The notes below the pieces were generated by a model, which was not told where the DNA came from, did not search any database, and saw only the letters and a program-made list of their open reading frames with translations. DNA of 54,278 nt from Polaromonas glacialis (lineage in GTDB: Bacteria; Pseudomonadota; Gammaproteobacteria; Burkholderiales; Burkholderiaceae_C): NCBI RefSeq assembly GCF_000709345.1, contig NZ_KL448324.1, positions 98,709 through 152,986 on the forward strand, in the 5' to 3' direction. A program made the position numbers and the translations under genes. This document shows, one piece after another, positions 16,192-23,389 of this stretch; position 1 is the first letter of the stretch; each line of letters starts with the position of its first letter.

Positions 16192-16556
16192 GTGCCGGGC
16201 CGGCCTGCGGGAGTTAAGCAGCGCTTCAGCGCTGAAAAGCCACAGAACGATTTTTAATCATGGCATGTAAATTCCCCGCCGTTTGCGGCGTTCTTCGGGT
16301 ACAACGAACGAAGTAAGGATGTAGCCAGGAATAACTTCCCCCATATATGGATATGGCGTTATGGGTAGGCTTAAGGATTCCTTCGTAAATGCGTAGGATC
16401 GTCCGCAAACCCGCGCCAGGTTGATGTTTCAAACCCGACTCCATAGTCTGTTGGCGCCAACGCAGTTTTGATCAATCCGGCATCGGCGCCAACACTCGCT
16501 GATGATGGGGTGCGCGTCATCGCTTGAAACCAAGGTTTTGCCTGACCTGATGGCTG
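16192..16556. other. Non-coding junction between catabolic cluster and island
   Basis: No convincing gene is present. The stretch holds one copy of an imperfect direct repeat (16367-16426), a 10-bp palindrome TTGGCGCCAA near 16450, and a drop in GC content around 16250-16390. It marks the change from the catabolic cluster to mobile-type DNA. Confidence 0.6.
16367..16426 (+). repeat. Imperfect direct repeat, left copy
   Basis: The pattern AGGCTTAAGGATTCCTT, then ATGCGTA, TCG, CCGCAAAC, GCGCC and TTGATG recurs at 19867-19929 in the same order and orientation with a few substitutions and small gaps. Confidence 0.55.
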
Positions 16557-17729
16557 TCACACGCCGTGCGCGCTCCTGACCAGCATGAGCACGTCCGCAA
16601 CGCTGCGCCCGGGCTTGTTTTCCTCCGTGCCCATACTCATGGCTCTGCAAAACAGGTCCAGCACGTAGTAGAGGGTAGCCGTGGGCACGGGCACCGAATA
16701 GCTAAGCGCCTTTTCACCCGTGACCATCACCAGCCCGCCGTCCTGGCGGCGCACCTCGAGAAACTTGTCGCGGACCGCGCCATGGTGACCCAAGCGCACC
16801 GAGTGTGTGAGGCCCATCAAGGTGGCGATGACGGCTGGCATTTCCTCGGGCGTGAGCTGGATGACCAGCTTACGCTCCCAGGCGTAACCCCCGCCAGCGC
16901 CAAGGGCATGGGCCGAGTCGATGCTGACCACGTGCATCCCCATAAAATCGCCGCCCCGGCGGTGGGGGGTGACTTCCAGTGTGTGCGCCGCCGCCTTGCC
17001 GAACAGGCGCATGCGCAGCCGAAGCTCGTGCGGGGTGCCGCCTGCAACGCTGGCCGGGCCGGCGAGCGCATCGGGCCGCTGGCGCGCAAAGCGGGTGGGC
17101 AGCACGGGCGGGGTCTCCTCAAGGTTTGATGCAGCCGGCGACTCATCCATTGCGTCCATGGGTTCCCCCTCCGAGCCGGGCGTCTGGCCCTCGGGTGAGC
17201 CGTTGTCGCCATCATCGGGCCAGGCGAAAAATGGTTGTCCCAAGTCACTGTCTTCAGGGCTGTCGGGATCTACCTCTTTGGGCGGGTCCTCTTGCGCTTG
17301 ACCGGGTCCCAGGGGCAACGCGGCAGGCGCCCACGCGCGCAGCGTGTCCACGTCCGCAGGGTGGCTTTGCAGTTGCGCGATGCGCTGCTGCATGTCCCAG
17401 CCTTTTTCCCTGAGCCCCAGGCCGCAGGCAAACAGACCGGCACTGGTGAAGCCCAGGCCGTGGGTTTGGAGCTGGTCCAGCAGGGCAGGGCGCGTGCAGG
17501 CGGCGGCCCAGCTGAGCACGCTCAACTCGCCGGCCGGCTCCCGGCCCCGCGCGGCCAGAAGCAGGACGCTTTCGAGCTTTTCCCGCTCGAGTGCGCCCAA
17601 ATCCTCGATAAAGCCGGCGAGCTGCGCCGCATCAGGCGCGGGCGTGCCGCGCGAGGCGCACACCTGGCGCCACAATTGCTGCAGCGCCGCGTCCTCGCGC
17701 TTTGGGGTCCCCGGTGGCTGCATCATCAT
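16557..17729 (-). CDS. Unknown protein, partner of recombinase-fold gene
   Basis: I do not recognise this 390-residue protein. The N-terminal 120 residues are helical and Leu/Ala-rich; the middle (about 140-220) is acidic and low in complexity (Asp, Glu, Pro, Ser), likely disordered. The C-terminal 160 residues look like a compact alpha/beta domain with several strands (HTLEVTPHRRGGDFMGMHVV, WERKLVIQL) and a final helix. It starts 7 bp after the recombinase-like gene, so the two are co-transcribed. The compact C-terminal domain and context suggest a DNA-binding or replicon-maintenance role, but this is only inference. Confidence 0.7.
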   Translation of the reverse strand: MMMQPPGTPKREDAALQQLWRQVCASRGTPAPDAAQLAGFIEDLGALEREKLESVLLLAARGREPAGELSVLSWAAACTRPALLDQLQTHGLGFTSAGLFACGLGLREKGWDMQQRIAQLQSHPADVDTLRAWAPAALPLGPGQAQEDPPKEVDPDSPEDSDLGQPFFAWPDDGDNGSPEGQTPGSEGEPMDAMDESPAASNLEETPPVLPTRFARQRPDALAGPASVAGGTPHELRLRMRLFGKAAAHTLEVTPHRRGGDFMGMHVVSIDSAHALGAGGGYAWERKLVIQLTPEEMPAVIATLMGLTHSVRLGHHGAVRDKFLEVRRQDGGLVMVTGEKALSYSVPVPTATLYYVLDLFCRAMSMGTEENKPGRSVADVLMLVRSAHGV

Positions 17730-17736
17730 GCAGCGT

Positions 17737-18750
17737 TCAAAGCGGAAAGGAATTGACGAGGTGCGCGCCCAGGCGGCTCATGACGCTGGCGTCCTTGAAG
17801 CCGCAGCGGCGCTGGATCTCTTGCAAAGGCACGCCGGCGTTGAACCACCCGGCAATGCAGGTGTTGCGCAGCGTGTTAGGGCCCATGTGGGCCAAGGCGC
17901 CCGGATCGAGCGTAGCCATGGGATTGGGCGCGTCCAGCAAACCTTTTTCCACCAAGCAGCGCGCCAAGTGCGCCTGGCAGATGTTGTACAAGCCATTGGG
18001 CGCAATGGAGCGCCCAATGCGGTCGCCCACGACCAGGCGGCTGCCCGGATGCAGGGCAGGCAAGCCCACCGGGCGCACCTCGAGCCAGGCGTGCAGGGCC
18101 CGGCTGGTTTGCGAATCGAGCTGCAACACCCGTTCGTGCCCGCCGCCCGCCTTGCGCACGCGCAGGAGATAAAGCGAGCCCGGCCCGGCAGAGCTCCCAG
18201 GCGAGTCCGGGCAAGGTTGGGCACAGTCCAGCGTCAAGCCGATGATCTCGCGCACGGTGAGGGCGGCGCGCATCATGAGCAGCAGCGCTAATCGGTTGCG
18301 CCTGGCCTTGAAGTCGTCGCCACCGGGAAAGCCTTCATACAGGCCTTCGAGCAGGGCCGTCCACATGGGCGGTGACAGCGCCAGCGAAGGCACGCGCTCG
18401 GTGGCCGGCGGCTGGGCGCCCTCGGCCGGGTTGACCTCGACGAGGCGGCTGACCAGCGCATGGTCGTACAGGTCGCGCAGCACGCGCCAGTAGCGCCGCC
18501 GCGTGACGGGGGAGGTTTTCTTCAAGGAGGAGCGCGGGCCGATGGCTTGGCAGAACCGGGCGACATCAAGGCTGCACGCCGCGTCCCAGGCGACGCTGTG
18601 CACCGTGCAAAAGGCCAACCAGTGGCGCCAGACCAGCGCAGTCTGGGTCAAACCGGCCGCGCCCATGGGTTTCAATTCCTTGCTTGCCAGCCGGGTGGTC
18701 TGCCAGGACGCAAAGAACGCGTCGGGGTCTAAAGCGATCACATCACTCAT
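17737..18750 (-). CDS. Tyrosine-recombinase-fold protein lacking catalytic residues
   Basis: The 337-residue protein has the two-domain layout of phage-type integrases: an N-terminal SAM-like core-binding region (about 30-115) and a C-terminal domain with RRNRLALLLMMRAALTVREI, PNTLRNT and a final helix (GFKDASVMS). The first catalytic Arg position reads Thr (ALTVRE for G-LR-SE), the HxxR box is NTLRNT without the His, and no Tyr follows in the C-terminal segment. The fold is therefore probably kept for DNA binding rather than strand exchange. The start at 18750 has GGGAGGG seven bases upstream. It forms a two-gene unit with the unknown protein downstream. Confidence 0.7.
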   Translation of the reverse strand: MSDVIALDPDAFFASWQTTRLASKELKPMGAAGLTQTALVWRHWLAFCTVHSVAWDAACSLDVARFCQAIGPRSSLKKTSPVTRRRYWRVLRDLYDHALVSRLVEVNPAEGAQPPATERVPSLALSPPMWTALLEGLYEGFPGGDDFKARRNRLALLLMMRAALTVREIIGLTLDCAQPCPDSPGSSAGPGSLYLLRVRKAGGGHERVLQLDSQTSRALHAWLEVRPVGLPALHPGSRLVVGDRIGRSIAPNGLYNICQAHLARCLVEKGLLDAPNPMATLDPGALAHMGPNTLRNTCIAGWFNAGVPLQEIQRRCGFKDASVMSRLGAHLVNSFPL

Positions 18751-18940
18751 CCGATAACCCTCCCACCTAAATTGCATTTACAACAAGCCCACCCAACCAA
18801 TCATAAGCCTTCCCGCCCCATGCTAACCCCCTCCTGAAAAGCGAAGCCCGCCTTTGGTCTTCCTCACTTCCCCTTCGCTTTCCCTCAAGGCGGGGCTGGG
18901 AGGGGGAGGTCATCCAGAGGGTATTCAAGATAAATGCTTG

Positions 18941-19190
18941 TTGTAAATGCAATAAATTTGATTTGGATAAAGGTCTCTGCTGCATAGCCGAGGTGCCAGC
19001 GTTCAAGCATGAGCAACAAAGCCAGGTAGTCTTTCAACCGGATGTTGCTCATAACCCAGCAGCGCGCTTTTCCCAGCTCGCCCGTGATCAGCACCTGCGC
19101 ACCGCCATAACCGGCTTCCTTGCTGAGGTCCTCCACCTTGACGCTGGCCAGATCAAAGATGATGCCGTTTTCCAACGCTACGGCGGCCTG
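18941..19190 (-). pseudogene. AbiEii-like nucleotidyltransferase toxin, internal fragments
   Basis: The minus frame reads ALENGIIFDLASVKVEDL followed by EAGYGGAQVLITGELGKAR, as in the middle of AbiEii/AbiGii nucleotidyltransferase toxins. It then jumps to RLKDYLALLLMLER, which fits their C-terminal helix region. The DNA between these two blocks and the N-terminal catalytic GGTSLSK region are missing. A start-like TTG lies at 19175. This is a remnant with an internal deletion. A separate N-terminal fragment of the same family lies on the other strand at 21508-21690. Confidence 0.5.
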
Positions 19191-19212
19191 CCTGGCTCAG
19201 CCCGTTGGCCTG

Positions 19213-19518
19213 TCAGGCGTGTTCTGCCTGAGGCTCAAAACGGTGAATGTTCGCCAGCTTGTCGGCGATCTTCTCGCGCGCCATGGCCAGGTCATACCGC
19301 GCCTGCAGCGCCAGCCACCAGCCATCGCTCAGGCCAAAGAACCGGCACAGGCGCAGATCGGTATCAGCCGTGATTGACCGATGACCTGCGACGATCTCGC
19401 CAATGCGCGGGGCAGGCACGGCAATCTCCTTGGCCAGGCGGTACTTGCTCAGGCCCATGGGCTTCAAGAATTCTTCATCCAGCATTTCGCCGGGGTGAAC
19501 GGGAAGGACTTCACGCAT
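19213..19518 (-). CDS. higA: HigA-type antitoxin (XRE family)
   Basis: The 101-residue protein has the HigA signature: HPGEMLDEEFLKPMGLS, a helix-turn-helix (YRLAKEIAVPAPRIGEIVAGHRSI) and the C-terminal FFGLSDGWWLALQARYDL. HigA binds and neutralises the HigB ribonuclease and represses the operon. The ATG at 19518 has AAGGAG upstream; a longer frame to 19683 overlaps higB and is not used. It follows higB by 13 bp, the usual higBA order. Confidence 0.93.
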   Translation of the reverse strand: MREVLPVHPGEMLDEEFLKPMGLSKYRLAKEIAVPAPRIGEIVAGHRSITADTDLRLCRFFGLSDGWWLALQARYDLAMAREKIADKLANIHRFEPQAEHA

Positions 19519-19531
19519 CACAAGGCTCCTT

Positions 19532-19810
19532 TCAGTGGTAGTCAACGATTTCGACATCATGGGCTGCATCGTCCTGCCAGACAAAGCAAACGCGCCACTG
19601 GTCATTGATCCGGATACTGTGCTGACCGGCACGGTTGCCTCTGAGCAGCTCCAGCCGGTTGCCCGGCGGTATCCGCAGATCATCGAGCCGTGCCGACACC
19701 TGCAATTGCTCGAGCTTTCGCAGCGCCGCCCGCTCGATGTTCACCCAGCGCTTGACACGTTTGCCTTGAAAGAGTGCTTGCGTGTCGGGGCAGACGAATG
19801 AGCGAATCAT
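19532..19810 (-). CDS. higB: HigB-type mRNA endonuclease toxin (RelE superfamily)
   Basis: The 92-residue protein carries the HigB layout: an N-terminal MIRSF strand, RWVNIERAALRKL helix, a basic PGNRLELLRG loop and the C-terminal RINDQWRVCFVW strand ending near VEIVDYH. HigB cuts mRNA at the ribosome. The start at 19810 fits homologues; the upstream in-frame extension to 19942 runs through the operator. higB precedes higA on the minus strand, both under the palindrome at 19828-19852. Confidence 0.93.
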   Translation of the reverse strand: MIRSFVCPDTQALFQGKRVKRWVNIERAALRKLEQLQVSARLDDLRIPPGNRLELLRGNRAGQHSIRINDQWRVCFVWQDDAAHDVEIVDYH

Positions 19811-19827
19811 TAGCAAATAATAATGCC

Positions 19828-19852
19828 TAACGTTATTAACGTCAAACGTTAT
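19828..19852 (-). promoter_or_regulatory. Putative HigA operator upstream of higB
   Basis: An A+T-rich stretch carries TAACGTTA, TTAACGT and AAACGTTAT in succession, giving overlapping palindromes centred on AACGTT. It lies 17 bp before the higB start, where HigA autorepression sites are expected. Confidence 0.6.
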
Positions 19853-19866
19853 TTCTCTATAACGGC

Positions 19867-19929
19867 AGGCATAAGGATTCCTTGCTGATGCGTAAAGTCG
19901 CGGCCGCAAACATGCGCCCCACTTGGATG
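19867..19929 (+). repeat. Imperfect direct repeat, right copy
   Basis: This matches the copy at 16367-16426: AGGCATAAGGATTCCTT, ATGCGTA, GTCG, CCGCAAAC, GCGCC and TTGGATG in the same order and orientation. The pair brackets the recombinase-fold operon, the AbiEii fragment and higBA. Confidence 0.55.
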
Positions 19930-19993
19930 TCGCTCCTTGCAAAAAGCATCAAAGCTACACGCCACGCGGGTTTGATTTATGCGCAACACCGCA

Positions 19994-20056
19994 TCGGCGG
20001 CGTAGACCGCCGTGCCGGTGGCCCGTGACCACACAGTTGCTGGTCACGGGCCACCG
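19994..20056. repeat. Two adjacent strong hairpins
   Basis: First, CGGCGG and CCGCCG pair across a 6-base loop near 19996-20013. Then a perfect 16-bp inverted repeat (20016-20031 with 20041-20056, core GGCCCGTGACCA) pairs across a 9-base loop. No T tract follows, so it is not a simple terminator. A replication, transfer or recombination site is possible. Confidence 0.65.
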
Positions 20057-20458
20057 CAATGTTGGTCACGTTGCCGGAATCAGCAGTCACGTTGGACCGG
20101 AATACTCACTGGAATTTGATCTGTATGCGGGTTTGCAGCGTCAAGCCCTCCAAAGTATTGCCATGCGCGATGCGGATGACTGGCCGCCTCTGGCCTGCGC
20201 CATGATGCCGGGCTGCCCCGTATGGACGGAGGATGCCGACTTTTTTGAACCGGCGTGGCCACGTGGATCCGGGACCCGGTGGCGTTGTGTTTGGTGGGGT
20301 GACGCGTCTGCGCTACCTGGCGGGCACCCTCAGGGCGGACTGACCTTGCCGCTAAACGTCACGACACGCAGCCCAGTGCTTGCCACCTTGGGCTATCCTC
20401 CGATGAGCCGCATGGAACTCCCATGCGGCATAAATCCTTTCCCTGGGGAGGCGAGTCA

Positions 20459-20857
20459 ATGATCGAAGCCCTGGTATCGGGCAAGCTGCACGGCCAGCCC
20501 GCCCAAAAGATCTCAAAGACGGGAAAACCGTTCGTTGTCGCCAAGGTGCGCGCCCATGCCGGCGATAGCGATGTGTTCGTGAACGTGATTGCCTTCAGCC
20601 AGGCCGCTTGCGAGGCCTTGCTGGCCCTAGGTGACGGCGACGCCGTGGCGCTGGCTGGCAGCCTGACACCCAAGGCCTGGACGGACCGCGAGGGCGTGGC
20701 CCGGCCGGCACTCGATTTGGTGGCCAGCCAGGTCTTGAGCGCCTACCATGTGACGCGCAAGCGCAAGGCGCTCGAGCGCAAGCCGTACGATCAGACCGAA
20801 ACCCAACCGGCAAGCAGGCACGACGAGCTTGACGATGGGGGTTCGCTGGACTTTTGA
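20459..20857 (+). CDS. SSB-like single-stranded DNA-binding protein
   Basis: The 132-residue protein has an OB-fold SSB pattern: an N-terminal strand LVSGKLHG, then GKPFVVAKVRAH, FVNVIAFSQAACEAL, GDAVALAGSL and a WTDREG turn. It ends in an acidic tail DELDDGGSLDF, like the partner-binding tail of SSB proteins. It is shorter than chromosomal SSB (about 170-180) and resembles element-borne or plasmid SSB paralogues. The ATG at 20459 has GGGGAGG at 20445-20451; an in-frame start at 20423 is less likely. It stands alone between the hairpins and the AbiE remnants. Confidence 0.8.
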   Translation: MIEALVSGKLHGQPAQKISKTGKPFVVAKVRAHAGDSDVFVNVIAFSQAACEALLALGDGDAVALAGSLTPKAWTDREGVARPALDLVASQVLSAYHVTRKRKALERKPYDQTETQPASRHDELDDGGSLDF

Positions 20858-21072
20858 GCCGCACGGCGCTGGCGTTCTGTCCAAATGTGCGCGGCAGCTG
20901 ACGTTGGGAACAATGCCATTGCCTGCATACCGCGTTCATCCTTGTCCAAACCGGCGAGGCGAGGGCGGTTGGTCTATCAAGGTCAAGGCAGGCGCCCTTC
21001 GATCCCCGGCCCCGATGATCGTCATCAGCACCTGTTTTCCGTTTCACAGCAACAAGTTACCTTCAATTTGCA

Positions 21073-21511
21073 ATGCAGGCAATATCCAAGGAACCCGCTT
21101 CTCTCAAGCACGCCATGAACATCCTGGAAAGCATCAAAAGCTCCGTCGCCAACCAGGGCGATGGTGTGTTCCTGCGCGCCGAGTTCGCGCGCTTCGGCAG
21201 CCCGGCGCAGGTCGGCCGCGCCTTGCGCCAGCTCACGAGCGAAGGCACCCTGGTCCGGCTCGGCCTGGACGTCTATGCCAAAGCCAAGCCCAGCGTGCTC
21301 TCCGGCCAGCCCATCCCGGCCGCTTGAAGTCCTGGCGCCCGAGGTCTTGAAGAAGCTGGGCATCCCGGTGATGCCCAGCCGCCTTACTCAGGACTACAAC
21401 GCCGGGCGCGGCAGCCAGCTGCCTGCGGGCATCGTGCTCAACACCGGCAAGCGCCGCATCGCCCGCCGGCTGAGCTTCAACGGCCAGGCAGTCCGGTACG
21501 AGCGCGCATGA
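21073..21511 (+). pseudogene. AbiEi-like (DUF6088) antitoxin, frameshifted
   Basis: The first 84 residues (from 21073) contain a winged helix of the AbiEi/DUF6088 antitoxin type: FLRAEFARFGSPAQVGRALRQLTSEGTLVRLG. A stop at 21327 ends this frame, but an overlapping frame continues with LEVLAPEVLKKLGIPVMPS and TGKRRIARRLSFNGQAVRYE to 21511, as expected for the C-terminal part. A single-base loss or gain near 21315-21328 explains the break. The repaired protein would be about 145 residues. It ends in an ATGA overlap with the toxin fragment, the normal order for this type IV system. Confidence 0.7.
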
Positions 21512-21690
21512 GGGTCTTGCGCCCGCAGCAGCTCGAACTGATCGACGCGCTGGTGGCGGAACGGCCCTGGGCGGCATCCCCTCCGGCCTGCTGAAAAAGG
21601 ACGAACACCTGACGGATGCGCTACGAGCCCTGTTCGCGCTGCGGCTCGATGGCATGCCCCTCGCGTTTTGCGGCGACACCACATGGACCG
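21508..21690 (+). pseudogene. AbiEii-like toxin, N-terminal fragment, frameshifted
   Basis: From the ATG at 21508 the reading is LELIDALVAE, then a frame change near 21565 leads to PSGLLKKDEHLTDALRALFAL and PLAFCGDT, as in AbiEii nucleotidyltransferases just before their GGTSLSK catalytic motif. The homology stops at about 21690, and the MltB-like gene begins 15 bp later. The catalytic domain is lost, so the pair is inactive. The AbiEii-type middle and end lie inverted 2.4 kb away at 18941-19190. Confidence 0.65.
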
Positions 21691-21705
21691 GCGAGAATAG
21701 ATCGA

Positions 21706-23034
21706 ATGCAAACCCCATCCCGTTTTCCAGCGCCGGCTCGCCGCTGGCTGGTGCCCGCGCTGCTGGCGCTCTTGACCATGGCGAGTTGCGCCTCCGCTCC
21801 CCCGGTCCAGCCCGAGGCACCAGTGCCATCGCGCGCCGGCGCCAGCCCGGCCTCAGCCGAGGCCGCAGTCGTGGTCGTGGTCAACGAGGTCGAGCGCAGC
21901 CAGCAGTTCGCCCGCTGGGTGGCCGGGTTCCGCGCCAGCGCACGCGTAGCCGGCATTGGCGAAGCCACGCTCCAGAGCGCCTTCGACACCGTGCGCCTCG
22001 TCCCGCGCGTCATCGCGTCGGACCGGGCGCAGCCCGAGTTCACGCGCGCGGTGTGGGACTACCTCGACCGCGCGCTGTCGGCGCAGCGCGTCAACCGTGG
22101 CCAGGACAAGCTGGCGCAATTGCGCCCCGTTGTCGACACCATGGCCGCGCGCTACGGCGTGCCCGCAGAGGTCCTCATCGCGATCTGGGGCATGGAAAGC
22201 AACTACGGCAGCTTCGTGGGCGATATCCCGACCATCGACGCGCTGGCGACGCTCGGCTTCGAGGGGCGGCGCGAGGCGTGGGCGCGTGGCGAACTGCTCG
22301 CCGCCTTGAAAATCCTGCAGAACCGCGATATCGACCGTGCGCAGATGATTGGTTCCTGGGCCGGCGCGATGGGCCAGACGCAGTTCCTGCCGTCGAACTA
22401 TCTGGCCTATGCGGTCGACGCCGATGGCGATGGCCGCCGCGACATCTGGGGCAGCCTGCCCGATGTGATGGCGTCGACCGCGAACTTCCTGGCAAGCTCA
22501 GGCTGGCAAGCCGGCCAGCGGTGGGGGCTGGAGGTGCGCTTGCCACCGGGATTTGACTACGCGCGCGCCGACCTGGAGGTGCGCCAGCCGGCGAACCAGT
22601 GGGCGGGCGAGGGGGTGCAGTCGATGGACGGCGCGCCGCTGCCTGCGCTGGAGGGCGCTTCGATCCTGCTTCCGGCCGGCGCGCGCGGGCCGGCCTTCCT
22701 GGTCGGAGCGAACTTTCGCACGCTCCTGCGCTACAACAACGCGACCAGCTATGCGCTGGCCGTCGGCCTGCTGGCGCAGCAGCTCGCTGGCGGCCCCGCA
22801 GTGCAGACCCCCTGGCCCCGCGGTCTTGCGCCGCTGTCACGCAGCGAGCTGCTGGCGCTGCAAACAGCACTGAACGCACGCGGCTTTGACAGCGGCGTGC
22901 CCGACGGCACGATGGGACCGGCCACGCAGCGCGGCGTTCGCCACTACCAGCGCAGCCTGGGCTTGCCGGCCGACGGCTACCCGACCTTGGAGCTGCTCCA
23001 GCGCCTGCAGCAACAAGGCGCCGCCGCGCATTAA
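21706..23034 (+). CDS. mltB: Lytic murein transglycosylase, MltB-like lipoprotein
   Basis: The 442-residue protein begins with a signal segment and lipobox-like MASC (Cys28), so it is likely a lipoprotein at the outer membrane. The catalytic Glu164 lies in IWGMESNYG, followed by IGSWAGAMGQTQFLPSNYL, a clear MltB/SltB glycoside hydrolase 103 pattern, and DADGDGRRDIW. A peptidoglycan-binding-type 1 domain follows at about 375-438 (LSRSELLALQTALNARGFD). It cleaves peptidoglycan to anhydromuropeptides. The ATG at 21706 is chosen; the longer frame from 21616 reads through the toxin fragment. The upstream junction with the AbiE remnant may have replaced its native promoter. Confidence 0.92.
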   Translation: MQTPSRFPAPARRWLVPALLALLTMASCASAPPVQPEAPVPSRAGASPASAEAAVVVVVNEVERSQQFARWVAGFRASARVAGIGEATLQSAFDTVRLVPRVIASDRAQPEFTRAVWDYLDRALSAQRVNRGQDKLAQLRPVVDTMAARYGVPAEVLIAIWGMESNYGSFVGDIPTIDALATLGFEGRREAWARGELLAALKILQNRDIDRAQMIGSWAGAMGQTQFLPSNYLAYAVDADGDGRRDIWGSLPDVMASTANFLASSGWQAGQRWGLEVRLPPGFDYARADLEVRQPANQWAGEGVQSMDGAPLPALEGASILLPAGARGPAFLVGANFRTLLRYNNATSYALAVGLLAQQLAGGPAVQTPWPRGLAPLSRSELLALQTALNARGFDSGVPDGTMGPATQRGVRHYQRSLGLPADGYPTLELLQRLQQQGAAAH

Positions 23035-23389
23035 GGCAGTGGGCAGTTCAGTGCCGGGTTCTTGTCCTGCAGCGTCCGCATCGTCCAGTAGGAACTGACC
23101 GCAGATGGCCGATCCTGGACTTGGAACACTCACGGGGATGCGGCTGACGGTTAGAGTGAAAAAATCGATGTCGGGTTTGAATTGAGAATTTCGAATGAGC
23201 TGTGCTTACAGTCAGTCCTTTGCAGGCGCTAACCGCCAACCTCTTGCTCGGCAGGATTGCAGCGGAACCCAACGGTCACAAGTACCCGCTTCCTGGAGGT
23301 CCGGTGTCTCCCCATCTCGAAGGGACCTTCGTTTCCACTGACCAGACGCATCCAAGGTGGAAATGCAGGCGGGCGTCAATAGACCTGCC
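23035..23389. other. Intergenic region between convergent genes
   Basis: No gene or clear T-tract terminator is seen. The MltB-like gene (plus) and the XPB-N-like gene (minus) converge here. Confidence 0.5.

Noticed and set aside
16226..16444. 72-codon minus-strand frame in the cluster/island junction
   Set aside because: No motif, no ribosome site, and it runs over the direct repeat; treated as chance.
23078..23097. CATCGTCC near 23080 as a sixth regulon palindrome
   Set aside because: The right half (GGAACTGA) does not fit and it lies downstream of the MltB-like gene, far from the cluster.
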